NCBI GenBank assembly: GCA_046350255.1
Contig: JAXMAV010000007.1
Span: forward strand, 62,001-126,000
Direction of reading: 5' to 3'
DNA from: CALDUY01 sp046350255
Lineage (GTDB): Bacteria > Planctomycetota > Planctomycetia > Gemmatales > Gemmataceae
DNA length: 64,000 nucleotides
The first letter of the stretch is position 1; each line of letters starts with the position of its first letter. Below the pieces are notes generated by a model that was not told the origin of the DNA, did not search any database, and was given only the letters and a program-made list of their open reading frames with translations. The translations under genes and the position numbers were made by a program. This document shows, piece after piece, positions 43,924 to 53,293 of the stretch.

Positions 43924-44666
43924 CCCGCCCGCTGGTCACCATTCGGAACCTGCGCGTGGAACTGGGGGGAAACCCCATTCTCCAGGGCGTGGATTGCGAT
44001 CTGATTCGCGGCCACGTCACCGCCCTGATCGGCTTGAACGGCGCCGGGAAGACGACCTTGCTGCGCGTCCTGCTCAAGGAAGTCGCCAGCACGGGCGAGG
44101 TACAGTTTCTCTGTGGCCACGACCACTCGCGCCCCACCCCGGAACACATCGGCTACGTCCCGCAGAAACTTCGCATCGATGGCAACCTGCCCATCACCGT
44201 CCTCGATCTGTTCGGCCTCTGCCTCCGCCGCCGCGCCATCTTCTTCGGCCTGGGCAAGGCCTTCCGCGACCATGTGGTCAACCTGCTCCACTCGGTGGGT
44301 GTGGAACACCTCATCGATCGCGCCGTGGAACGCATGTCCGGCGGTGAACTCCAGCGTGTCCTGCTGGCCCTGGCGCTCGAACCGCACCCCGAACTGCTGC
44401 TCCTCGACGAGCCCGCCGCCGGCATCGATTTCCAGATGCAGCAGGGCTTCTACAACCTCATCGGCGAGTTAAATCGCCAGCGCAGCATGACCGTGCTGCT
44501 CGTCTCGCACGACCTGAGCATGGTCAGCCGGGTCGCCCAGCACATTCTCTGCCTCAAGGATGGCCGGATTGAGTGCCAGGGCTCGCCCGAAGAGATACTC
44601 GGCAACGAGGTCCTGCGCCGCATCTTCGGAGCCGACACGGGGCTGTACGTGCATCATCCCCACTAG
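43920..44666 (+). CDS. metal ABC transporter ATP-binding protein
   Basis: 248 residues with Walker A GLNGAGKTTLL, Q-loop YVPQKLRIDG, signature MSGGELQRVLLALAL, Walker B LLLLDEPAAGID and H-loop LLVSHDLSMV. It belongs to the ZnuC/MntB group by partner and sequence. It starts inside the stop codon of the binding-protein gene. The usual third gene, a ZnuB-type permease, is missing: the next gene is convergent and ends on the same CTAG bases (44663-44666). Confidence 0.92.
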   Translation: MTRPLVTIRNLRVELGGNPILQGVDCDLIRGHVTALIGLNGAGKTTLLRVLLKEVASTGEVQFLCGHDHSRPTPEHIGYVPQKLRIDGNLPITVLDLFGLCLRRRAIFFGLGKAFRDHVVNLLHSVGVEHLIDRAVERMSGGELQRVLLALALEPHPELLLLDEPAAGIDFQMQQGFYNLIGELNRQRSMTVLLVSHDLSMVSRVAQHILCLKDGRIECQGSPEEILGNEVLRRIFGADTGLYVHHPH

Positions 44667-46330
44667 TGACGGTCGAGGAACAGGGGCCGCCCCTCCACCT
44701 CGCGGCGTGTGATCTCCTTGCCTTCCCGGTCGATCTCTACGATCGCGCCGCGGATCCGGCTGGCGTAGAGTACGTTGCCGTTGGGCAGCTTGACCACACA
44801 GTTCGGCCGGAAGGCGTCGGCTTCCCAGATCATCTTGCCGCTGGCGTCGTACTCGCGGATCTTGCTGCGCGCGTAGTCGGGCACCACCACGCCCCCACTG
44901 GGAAGGAAGTGTGCCCGGAAGCCGATGGCACCCGTGAGAGGACCGATCAGGAACGAGTTCGTTTGCTTCCCCTCCGCATCGAGCCGGACCATGCTGCCGG
45001 CCGTCGTGAGCAGACTGAACGACCCATCCTTGTGCCGGTGTGCCGCGAGGATGTCGAACGGCCGGTTGATCACCTTCACCTCCTTGCCCTCGCGATCCAC
45101 CTCAAGCAGTTGTTGGCGCGTGGCGATGAAGGTGTTGCCCGTGGGTAGACGCACGGCTGCCAGCACCTGGTTACCCACGTGTTTGGTCCACAGCACCGTC
45201 CCGCGCAGGTCGCGCTCGGTGACGCGGTTGCCGTAATACTCGCAGATGAGCACCCGATCGCGCCGCACCATCGAGGCATACACTGGATAGTTGAGATTTT
45301 CGATCTTCCAACGCGGCTTCCCCGTCGCATCCAGCTCCGCCACCACCCCGGTGGTCGTGCGCGCGGCGTTGACGGTCGAAAGTAAGGTGTACCCCCGGTA
45401 GCCTCCGGAGAAATCGACGCGGGCCAGGTCGATCTTGTCGGCGTTGTCTTTCCACCACTGCTGCCAGCGCCCCTGATAGGCGGTCAGAGCCATGGGAGTG
45501 GCATCACTGGACCGCTCCGGCGCACGCTCGCCGGCCAGTAGTAGCAGTGTTTCCTCGATGGCGTTGAAATCGGCGCCGCGGGTGGTCGCCAGCAGCGCCA
45601 CCAGTTCGGGGATGGCTTCGCGGTCGCCCGCCTCCACCAGCCGAATGGCCACTCGACGACGCACCCCGACATCGGGATCGCGAAGCAACTTGCGAACGCT
45701 GGCACGCACGCCCGGCACCCGGGCCAGGGCACACCCCGCCGCCTGTCTCCGCAGGGGCACAGGATCGGTCAGCGCGGCCAACAGGACAGGATCGGGTTTG
45801 CCCGAGGCGTCCATGGCCAGGCTAGCCAGGCAAGCAGCCACTTCCTGGGCCGCCTCAGGATCCTCGGCGCCGGGGAGAAAATCGAGCAGGACCGCCACGA
45901 CACCGGCAGGCCGCTTCGAGACGAGCACGCGCGCGGCGGGACCCAGCAGGTTCGCCTCGCTGGAAACGGGGCCGATCTTGTTCAACAGATTACGCGCACG
46001 CTTGCGCACCTCGGCGTCCTCGTGCGAACACGCCTGGGTCAACCGCAGACGGGGCAGCGCTTCCATTTCCAGTAGCGCTGCGCTGGCCTTTTCCCGCGTG
46101 GCGTACTCCGGCGCTCCTAGATCCGCCACCAGCCGTTCGATCCGCTCGCGCTGGCCTGGCGACAGGGTGCGCTTGCGAAAAAAGGCTAGCAAGTTGGCGC
46201 CGTCAGCACTCACCGAGGCGCTTTCCAGCACCTTCTCGTCCGCCTTCAGATCGTCGGCAGCGCCACGCAGGCTGGCTGCCGCGAGGAGGCAGCACCCCAG
46301 GGTGAGTGCGGCTCGATACCACTGCCCCAT
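44663..46330 (-). CDS. secreted HEAT-repeat plus beta-propeller protein, paralog 1
   Basis: 555 residues. Signal peptide (YRAALTLGCCLLAAASLRGA), a conserved N-terminal motif FFRKRTLSPGQRERIERLVA, one HEAT block (about 60-290), a Trp-rich link (RWQQWWKDNADKID) and a C-terminal propeller with blades of the type VLICEYYGNRVTERDLRG and VKLPNGNVLYASRI, as in PQQ/NHL or arylsulfotransferase-like propellers. No catalytic residue is apparent. Last gene of a four-gene tandem family. The ATG at 46330 has GAGGAGG upstream; an extension to 46405 is open but lacks signals. Confidence 0.8.
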   Translation of the reverse strand: MGQWYRAALTLGCCLLAAASLRGAADDLKADEKVLESASVSADGANLLAFFRKRTLSPGQRERIERLVADLGAPEYATREKASAALLEMEALPRLRLTQACSHEDAEVRKRARNLLNKIGPVSSEANLLGPAARVLVSKRPAGVVAVLLDFLPGAEDPEAAQEVAACLASLAMDASGKPDPVLLAALTDPVPLRRQAAGCALARVPGVRASVRKLLRDPDVGVRRRVAIRLVEAGDREAIPELVALLATTRGADFNAIEETLLLLAGERAPERSSDATPMALTAYQGRWQQWWKDNADKIDLARVDFSGGYRGYTLLSTVNAARTTTGVVAELDATGKPRWKIENLNYPVYASMVRRDRVLICEYYGNRVTERDLRGTVLWTKHVGNQVLAAVRLPTGNTFIATRQQLLEVDREGKEVKVINRPFDILAAHRHKDGSFSLLTTAGSMVRLDAEGKQTNSFLIGPLTGAIGFRAHFLPSGGVVVPDYARSKIREYDASGKMIWEADAFRPNCVVKLPNGNVLYASRIRGAIVEIDREGKEITRREVEGRPLFLDRH

Positions 46331-46356
46331 CGAGGCCTCCTCCGGCTGTTTGTGCC

Positions 46357-48012
46357 CTAGTAGCGCACTGCCCGGGTGACACGCGTGTCGCGCCGATATT
46401 CCCACGCGGGCCTGTCCGCAGGATCGATTTCCACCGCTCGTTTCTCGGTCATCGACGTGATGATCACGTTACCGTTGGGCAGTGCGACGCAGGCGATGGG
46501 CTGCGGGATGCGGATCTCCCGGATGACCTTGCCGGTCGCATCATACTCGGCCACCCGGTTACTGTACATTTCGGGGATGAGCACATTCCCACGCGAGGTC
46601 AGGTCGAGCCGGCCACCCGAGGTGCCGACCTCTACGGGGAAGCTGCGTACCTCACGCCCCTGCGAATCGATGCGCAGGAAGCGCGTGGCCCCCAGCTGCG
46701 TCACCATGATCACGTCGCCATTGGGCAGCTTCTTCGCCCGCATGATCTCCGCCCCACCCGGAGGGAAATAGGAGAAGATCTCCTTCCCCGCTCGATCCAC
46801 CTCCAGAATTTGCGTCTTGGTGGCGATCATCGTGTGGCCATTGGGCAGCCGCTGCGCCGCCAGCGGCTCCTCCACTCGCTTCTCCCAGATCACCTTGCCC
46901 TTGCTAGTCCGCTCAGTCACCCGGTTGCCGCGATACTCGGCCAGGAGTACCCGGTTGCCCGGCAGCGGCTGCACGTCCAGCGGCATCTCGATACCAGCGA
47001 TCTTCCAGCGGATGCGGTTGTCGGCGTCGAGATCCAGAATCTCTTGCTCGTCCAGCAGAACCACCATGGTCCGGCCCAGTAGCCGCGCGGGGCGGGCCAG
47101 CTCGGCCAGATCGACGCGTGGTCCCTGGTCCTTCCACCATTTGTCCCATGCCTGCCGATACGCCTGGCGCGACTTCTCGTCGTCGTCCTCTAGCACGGGC
47201 GCTTTCTCCCCGGCCAGGCGAATAAGCAGCTCCTCGATCTGTCCATAGCGCGGCGTGATGGGTTGCTCGAGTGCCTGAATGAGGGCCGGAATGGCCTCGC
47301 GTTCGCCTCGCGTCGCCAGGATCAGCCCCAGCTCCTGCTTTACCTCAGGATCCTCGTCGCGCAACAGCGCCCGGACCAGCGGGAGGTACTCTGGTTGGCG
47401 CGCTTGCAGAATGGCGGCGGCCGCCACCAGCCGGCGCGAGGCATCACGATCACGCAGCTGAGCCAGCACCACCGGGTCGAGCCGGCCCTCACGCACTGAG
47501 CAGGCCAGGATGGCGTCGCGAAAGATCGGCGCCAGCGGGTCGTCCTTGAACGAGGGCAAATGCTCGAACAGCAAAGCACAGCTGCCGGGTGGATTGCGAC
47601 GACCCAGATGCCGCAGAGCAGCTGCCAGGTAGGCCTGGTTGCTCTTTCCGTCGTCGTAGATCTGCTTAAGAAGACGCTCGGCCCGAGTGCGTACTTCCAG
47701 GTCGGTGTGATCGCGCGCGTTGAGAAGCAGCGCCCGCGCCGCCTGTCCGGCCCGAAGCAGCTCGCGCGAGGCTTCCTCGCGCCGCTCGAAGGCATCGTCG
47801 CCCAGCTGTTCCACCAGTTGCTTCAGCCGGGCGTCACTCCAGGTCGAGCTGAACCGTTTGCGAAGATGGTCGCGTAGCGCTACAGCCTCGGTGGGAATGC
47901 CCACCGCCCGCAACAGGCCCTCGTCCTCGTCGGAACCCTGGGGCGGGGCAGCCGATGGCAGCGAGCCGACGACCACCGCGACCAGTACCCCCGCAAGAAG
48001 CGCTCCTCGCAT
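46357..48012 (-). CDS. secreted HEAT-repeat plus beta-propeller protein, paralog 2
   Basis: 551 residues. Signal peptide RGALLAGVLVAVVVGSLPSA, HEAT block with LVEQLGDDAFERREEASREL and VRTRAERLLKQI, linker QAWDKWWKDQGPRVDLAEL, then a propeller (RVLLAEYRGNRVTERTSKG, ALPNGNVIITSMTEKRAVEI). One HEAT block, like paralog 1, from which it is 26 bases away. The start at 48012 has AGGAGAGG before it; the open frame to 48240 overlaps the end of paralog 3 and is not used. The ancestral role of such propellers is unclear; binding of a surface ligand or polymer is a guess. Confidence 0.8.
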   Translation of the reverse strand: MRGALLAGVLVAVVVGSLPSAAPPQGSDEDEGLLRAVGIPTEAVALRDHLRKRFSSTWSDARLKQLVEQLGDDAFERREEASRELLRAGQAARALLLNARDHTDLEVRTRAERLLKQIYDDGKSNQAYLAAALRHLGRRNPPGSCALLFEHLPSFKDDPLAPIFRDAILACSVREGRLDPVVLAQLRDRDASRRLVAAAAILQARQPEYLPLVRALLRDEDPEVKQELGLILATRGEREAIPALIQALEQPITPRYGQIEELLIRLAGEKAPVLEDDDEKSRQAYRQAWDKWWKDQGPRVDLAELARPARLLGRTMVVLLDEQEILDLDADNRIRWKIAGIEMPLDVQPLPGNRVLLAEYRGNRVTERTSKGKVIWEKRVEEPLAAQRLPNGHTMIATKTQILEVDRAGKEIFSYFPPGGAEIMRAKKLPNGDVIMVTQLGATRFLRIDSQGREVRSFPVEVGTSGGRLDLTSRGNVLIPEMYSNRVAEYDATGKVIREIRIPQPIACVALPNGNVIITSMTEKRAVEIDPADRPAWEYRRDTRVTRAVRY

Positions 48013-48023
48013 GGTGGCCTCTC

Positions 48024-50441
48024 CTAGCGGCGACGAACCCGGAAGACGTAGGCGTTGTTGGTCGTATAGTCGCCCAGTTGGTTCCCCTTCTTGTCCAGCT
48101 CGTAGATGCGGTACGGCCAGTTTTGCGAGGAAACCAGCGTGTGACCGTTCGGCAGGCGGATGGCGTGCATCGGCTGCGAGATGCTCACCCGATCCACTTC
48201 CTTGCCATCGGCGTTGTACTCCACTAGCAGGTTGTTCCAACCCAGCGGCACCAGGACATTCCCGTTATTCAGGATCTCGTTCTGGTTGTAATAAATGTTC
48301 GGAACAGTCGCACTCTTGATCTCCTTGCCGGATCGATCCAGGCGGAGGATCTGACGGTTACTCGTCACCACCACCATCTGCCCGTTGGGTAGACGACGAG
48401 CCGACATGATGTCGTGCGGCCGTTCCACCTTGAAGACCTGCCGTCCACTGCGGTCGTACTCTAGCAGCATGTTGCGACAGACGACGAAGGTCCGCCCGTT
48501 GCTCAGGCGCTCGGCCTGCATGGGCCACGAGGGGACGTTCACCTGCCAGAGGATGTCACCCTTCTGGTTCCGCTCGGTGACGCGCTGCCCATTGTACTCC
48601 GTGACCAGGATGCGGTTGCCCGGCAGCCACTGTGCGTCCCAGGGGTTGAGCAACCCGGTAAGCTGCCAGCGGATCTTGCGCTCCTTGTCCCACTCGACGA
48701 TCATGTTATTGTTGGCCTGCACTAGCAGGGTGTAGCCCAGCTGGCGCTCGCGAGCGCTGGGCGAGAAGCGATCGACCATCGCGACGGTGGCCTTGTTGGC
48801 GTTCCACCAGCGATCCCAGGCCTCACTCCGCTTCTTGCGATTGTCGTCGCCATCGGGCAGATCCTTGGGCGCGTTTTCGCGGGCCAGCTTGAAGAGGTAA
48901 TCCTCGACCTGCGCCGAATTTTCCGAGGAGAGCACCCCTACCAGGGCGATCAGCGCGGGGACGGCTTCGCGATCTCGCGAGGCCGCCAGGGCCAGGGCCA
49001 CCTTTGTCCGCACCGTGAGGTCCTTGTCGTTCAGCATCGCCCGGATGGCGGGCAAATACTCCGCGTGCGGCCCATGGGTCAGCGCCTGGGCCGCGGCTGC
49101 CCGGCGAGCAGGCGAGCGATCCTCCAGCGCCTTGACAATTGCGGGATGAGCCTTGCCCCCCGGAAAAGCCGCCGCATTGAGTGCCGTCTGCAGTTCGTCG
49201 GCGATGCTGTCCTCATCGGCGAACGGCATGTAGGCCAGCAGCGTCTCCACGGCTCCGCGCGGTTTGCGCAGGGCGATTAGTCGGGCGGTCACCGGAGAAA
49301 GCGGTGCGATCTTCTCCATTTCGATAGCAGCCAGGCACTTGCTGGCGCGATTGCGAATCTCCAGGTCGAGGTTCTTCTGCGCCTGCTTGAGCAGCGGGAT
49401 GATCCGGCTGCCCAGCTTGCGCAGCTCGTCCTCGGCCTTCTGCCGCACCTCGAACGAATCGTCCCCCAGCTTCTCGATCAGGCTGGCCGCCTGGTTGGTG
49501 TCGATCTCGGTCAGGGTCCGCTTCTTCAGTTCGTCCAGCAGCGTCGGTTCTTCGCTGTCCAGCCACCAGCGCGCCCAGGCATCGCGAGCCTTCTGGCGCG
49601 ACGGATCATCGGCGCCCAGGTTGATCTTCGGCGCCTGTTCGGCGGCCAGCTCGCCCAGGAAGCTCTCGACCTCCTTGGCCTGGTTGATTGGCAGGTCGGT
49701 CAACAGGGTGATCAACGTCGAGACCGCCTTGGCATCGTGGGCCTGGGCCAGGGCCATGCTGGCGCGCAGACGGACCGACGGCATGGGATCCATCAGAAGC
49801 TTGCGCAAGATGTCGCGTGGCTCGGCAATCCCGGACGAGCACAGAGCGACAATGGCACTGGCCCTGCGCAGAGGATGCGGATCAGTCAGCGCCTTGAGCA
49901 GAGCGGGATCGGCCTTCCCCTGAGTGTAGGCCGCCGAGGCCAGGGCGTTTTTCAGCTCCTCCATGACCCCTTCCGTCTCGGCGTGGGGCAAATAGGCCAG
50001 CAACGTCTCGGCCGTGCCGGTCGGCTTGCGCACCGCCAACAGGCGAATGGCCGCGATGGTCACGAGTCCGGGCTCTTCCTCGAGAATCTTCAGGCACTGC
50101 CGTGCCAGGCTAGCCGTCTCGGGGTGATCGAGATCGCGCGCGGCCCGCCGAAGCATGGGAATGGCCGGCGACCCAATCGCGATGAGATCGCCTGCGGCTT
50201 TCAGGCGGGTCGTGGGGTTACGGTGATCCAGCGAGTCGATCAGCTCGGCCAGTCGTTCCTGGCTGACTTCGCCCTGCGCACGCGTCCGCAGGAAGTTCAC
50301 CAGCCCCGGGCCATCCACGGGCTGGAAGGCCGCCTTGAGGCGCTGTTCATCCTCGGAGGTGGTATCGGTTTCATTTCCGTACAACCCCGGGAGGAGCAGC
50401 AGGGCCAACGCCACCGCGGGCAGGATCAGCAAAGGTCGCAT
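48024..50441 (-). CDS. secreted HEAT-repeat plus beta-propeller protein, paralog 3 (double HEAT block)
   Basis: 805 residues. Signal peptide RPLLILPAVALALLLLPGL. Two successive HEAT blocks: the first starts FLRTRAQGEVSQERLAELID, the second starts LKKRTLTEIDTNQAASLIE near residue 305, each ending in a DxWxRWW-type linker (DAWARWWLDSEEP; EAWDRWWNANKAT). A single propeller follows (ILVTEYNGQRVTERNQKG, RLPNGHTLVSSQNW). The doubled block explains the extra 250 residues compared with paralogs 1 and 2 and indicates internal duplication. It is 11 bases from paralog 2. Confidence 0.8.
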   Translation of the reverse strand: MRPLLILPAVALALLLLPGLYGNETDTTSEDEQRLKAAFQPVDGPGLVNFLRTRAQGEVSQERLAELIDSLDHRNPTTRLKAAGDLIAIGSPAIPMLRRAARDLDHPETASLARQCLKILEEEPGLVTIAAIRLLAVRKPTGTAETLLAYLPHAETEGVMEELKNALASAAYTQGKADPALLKALTDPHPLRRASAIVALCSSGIAEPRDILRKLLMDPMPSVRLRASMALAQAHDAKAVSTLITLLTDLPINQAKEVESFLGELAAEQAPKINLGADDPSRQKARDAWARWWLDSEEPTLLDELKKRTLTEIDTNQAASLIEKLGDDSFEVRQKAEDELRKLGSRIIPLLKQAQKNLDLEIRNRASKCLAAIEMEKIAPLSPVTARLIALRKPRGAVETLLAYMPFADEDSIADELQTALNAAAFPGGKAHPAIVKALEDRSPARRAAAAQALTHGPHAEYLPAIRAMLNDKDLTVRTKVALALAASRDREAVPALIALVGVLSSENSAQVEDYLFKLARENAPKDLPDGDDNRKKRSEAWDRWWNANKATVAMVDRFSPSARERQLGYTLLVQANNNMIVEWDKERKIRWQLTGLLNPWDAQWLPGNRILVTEYNGQRVTERNQKGDILWQVNVPSWPMQAERLSNGRTFVVCRNMLLEYDRSGRQVFKVERPHDIMSARRLPNGQMVVVTSNRQILRLDRSGKEIKSATVPNIYYNQNEILNNGNVLVPLGWNNLLVEYNADGKEVDRVSISQPMHAIRLPNGHTLVSSQNWPYRIYELDKKGNQLGDYTTNNAYVFRVRRR

Positions 50442-50478
50442 TGCTCAGTGTCTCGTGAGCCACCCGAGAGAATTGTCC

Positions 50479-53136
50479 TTACCGCCGGACCACCCGGAAG
50501 GGACGGAAGGCGAACCCCTTCCATTCCTTGACGAGTTTACCCTTGCGATCTATCTCGTAGATCGCCGTGTTACTGTTGCCCGCGACGAGAATGTTTCCGT
50601 TGCCGGCCACCGTGGGAGCCAGGGGGTAGGTCACGGGACACTCCCACGTCGGTTTGCCGTCGAGGCCGAACTCCAGCACCTTGTTGAACCGCGATTCGGA
50701 CAGCACGATGCGATCGCCCGGCAGGATGTCGGCCCCGTTAGGGCTGTACGTCCCCCAGTTGGGAATCTGGACGTTCTTCATCTCCTTGCCCGTCCGATCG
50801 AGCTTGACGTAGTGGCCCGAGTAGGAGACGAACGCCAGGGTGCCATCGCGGAAGCGCCGCGCCGCCAGGATCGAGTTGGCGGTGTACGGATAGTTGAACG
50901 TCGCCACCCCCCGGGCATCGACAATCTGCAGCTGATTGCGGCAGGCGACGAAGGTGGAGCCATCGCGCAGCCGTTCGACCTGAAAGACGCTGGGGTAGTT
51001 GCGATCCAGCCCCACCACCTTGCCGTTGCGATCGCGCTCGGTAACGCGGTTTTGCTGTTCGACCACCAGGACGTTTCCGCCTCGCAGCACCTGGGCATCA
51101 TTGGGCCATTGCAGATCCTTGATCTCCCAGCGCACCTTGCCAGAGGCATCGACCTCGAGGACGCGTCCCCGGCCCAGCGCCGGGTTCCAGTTCTCGATCA
51201 GCACGTATACGCCCATGTCCCGCCGGCCCAGTTCGCCCCGGGCCAGGTCCACCGTCTTGTTGTGCTCGGCCCACCACTTCTCCCAGGCGCTCACCGCCTT
51301 GGCTCGACCGGCCACCTCCGCCGTCAGCACCTCGGTCGGACTCTGGTCGCCGGCAAGCTGGTTGAGATAGTCCTCGATATCCCAGGCCTGGTCGATGGGA
51401 AGATCGCGCAACAAGGCGATCAGCACCGGAATGGCCTCCTTCTCGCCCAGCAAGGAGAGCCCCTGCGCCGTCTTCAGCCGCACATCGGCGTCGGCATCCT
51501 TCAGCAGCCGACGGATGGCCGGCACCTGGGAAAGCGCCCGGCCCCGGCACAGCGACGAGGCGGCCAGGGCACGCCGGGCCGGAATGCGATCTTCCAGCGC
51601 CTTGACCAGCGAGGCATCGGGTTTGCCGCCCGGCACCGCGACGGCCGCCAGGATCTCAGTCAGTTGCTCCGCCAGGTCCGCCGATTCACAGAACGGCAGG
51701 TAGGTCAGTAGCGCCTCCACCGTCCCCGGCGGCTTGCGCAACCCCAGCAACCGCGCCGCGGCCGCCGGCATCACTCCCGGAGCATCTTTCTCGATCGATT
51801 CAAGGCAGCGGGCAGCTTGCGGCGAGATACGCGGATGGTTGTCGTTCACGGCTCGGCGTAGCAGCGACGCCGCCGACCGACCCAGGCTCACCAGGTCATT
51901 GCTGGCCGCCTCGCGCACCTCAGGTTTTTCATCCCCTAGCCGGGCAATCAGCGCGGATACCTTCAGATAATCCTCGTCGGATGTGGCGCGCGAACGGAAC
52001 TCCTCGAGCAAGCGGATGCCATCGGTGTTCTTCCACCAGGCCGACCACACATCGCGCCGCAACTGGCGTGACATCTGATCGTTGCCGCGCGGACCGCTGA
52101 CGGCCCATTCGCCGGCCAGTTGCGTGAGATACTCCTCGGCCTGTTGCCGCAAGCGCGGTTGCAGATCCCCCAGCAGCTCGATGAGTACCGGGATGGCCTC
52201 AGCATCGTATGCACCCACCAGGCCCAGGGCCGCACGCAGGCGTACCGAGGGGCGACCATCGCGAAGCAACGGGCGGACCTGGTCGTGATAAGCCTGACCA
52301 CCCGCCTGACAGATGACCTGGGCCGCGGTCCCTCGCCGAATGGGCAGCGGATCTTTCAGCGCCTTGATCAGCGCCGGATCGGGTTTGCCATCGCGCAGAG
52401 CAACCTGCACCAGGGCCAACTCGACTTCCTGGAAGGTGGTTTCATCCTCGGCGAAGGGTAGATAGCCCAGGAGCACCTCGGCCGAGGTGGCGGGACGACG
52501 CTGCGCCAGTAGCCGAGCCGCGTGGGTAACCAGCGACGACGCCGCGCTGCCTTCGATGTTTTGCAGGCAGGCCCGCGCCCGGGTGGAAGCCTCAACATTA
52601 TCCACATTGTTCGCCGCGGTTCGCAGGAACGGCACACTAGCCTGGCCGATGCCCGTCAGATCAGCCTGGGCGGCATCGCGCAAGTTTGGATCGGCGTCCC
52701 CCAGTTTGCGGACCAGCTCATCGATCTTCTCACGAGCAGGAGCAGGAGGCGTGCGCAGGCGGAAAAAGGCCAGCAATGCATCGTCGGTAGTTTGAAGTCG
52801 GGCGTTGCGTAACAGTGCCTCGTCGGCTGGTCCACCAATGGCGGTACCCGGTTTCATCGCCTGCCCTGGCCCTCGGTCGGCCTGGGTGATCACCAGACCG
52901 CCAGGGATGAAGGCCCGCCCGCCGATGCCCACCACCACCGGCGCGGCTGGCACCGCCACCGGCGCGGCTGGCACCGCCACTTTGATCCCCACCGGGGGCG
53001 GATTCACGGGGACGATCGCAGGTTGTTTCAGGACCGCCGCCGCGGGCGCAATCTTGCCCCGGGCCGGCAACACCGGCGCGGCGGGCTTCTCGGCCGCAGT
53101 CAACGTGGTGGACAACACGATAGAGGCCAGCAGCAT
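50479..53136 (-). CDS. secreted HEAT-repeat plus beta-propeller protein, paralog 4 (double HEAT block)
   Basis: 885 residues, first gene of the tandem unit. Signal peptide LLASIVLSTTLTAA, then a low-complexity Ala/Pro/Val segment to about 100 with repeated VAVPAAPV, and the family motif FFRLRTPPAPAREKIDELV. Two HEAT blocks (about 115-370 and 375-640) with linkers DVWSAWWKNTDG and SAWEKWWAEHNKT, then the propeller (VLVVEQQNRVTERDRNGK, NGNILVAGNSNTAIYEID). GGAGAGG precedes the ATG. The four genes are separated by 37, 11 and 26 bases and are probably one operon. Confidence 0.8.
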   Translation of the reverse strand: MLLASIVLSTTLTAAEKPAAPVLPARGKIAPAAAVLKQPAIVPVNPPPVGIKVAVPAAPVAVPAAPVVVGIGGRAFIPGGLVITQADRGPGQAMKPGTAIGGPADEALLRNARLQTTDDALLAFFRLRTPPAPAREKIDELVRKLGDADPNLRDAAQADLTGIGQASVPFLRTAANNVDNVEASTRARACLQNIEGSAASSLVTHAARLLAQRRPATSAEVLLGYLPFAEDETTFQEVELALVQVALRDGKPDPALIKALKDPLPIRRGTAAQVICQAGGQAYHDQVRPLLRDGRPSVRLRAALGLVGAYDAEAIPVLIELLGDLQPRLRQQAEEYLTQLAGEWAVSGPRGNDQMSRQLRRDVWSAWWKNTDGIRLLEEFRSRATSDEDYLKVSALIARLGDEKPEVREAASNDLVSLGRSAASLLRRAVNDNHPRISPQAARCLESIEKDAPGVMPAAAARLLGLRKPPGTVEALLTYLPFCESADLAEQLTEILAAVAVPGGKPDASLVKALEDRIPARRALAASSLCRGRALSQVPAIRRLLKDADADVRLKTAQGLSLLGEKEAIPVLIALLRDLPIDQAWDIEDYLNQLAGDQSPTEVLTAEVAGRAKAVSAWEKWWAEHNKTVDLARGELGRRDMGVYVLIENWNPALGRGRVLEVDASGKVRWEIKDLQWPNDAQVLRGGNVLVVEQQNRVTERDRNGKVVGLDRNYPSVFQVERLRDGSTFVACRNQLQIVDARGVATFNYPYTANSILAARRFRDGTLAFVSYSGHYVKLDRTGKEMKNVQIPNWGTYSPNGADILPGDRIVLSESRFNKVLEFGLDGKPTWECPVTYPLAPTVAGNGNILVAGNSNTAIYEIDRKGKLVKEWKGFAFRPFRVVRR

Positions 53137-53243
53137 GTTCTTCCTCTCCCGCGGCTACGGGGGCATCCCGGCAAGCATCCTCCTATAATAGACGAACCAG
53201 TCCGCCTTCGGGAGTAGAAAATAGGCGAGCCACACAAGTAGCA

Positions 53244-53270
53244 ACGGCCCGGGGAAGATCCCCGGGCCGT
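53244..53270 (-). terminator. strong hairpin after the parvulin gene
   Basis: Perfect 11-bp stem ACGGCCCGGGG/CCCCGGGCCGT with a 5-base loop, 24 bases after the stop codon in the minus direction. The tail TTGCTACTT is only weakly U-rich. Confidence 0.6.
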
Positions 53271-53293
53271 CATGTGCCACTAGCTCCACCACG

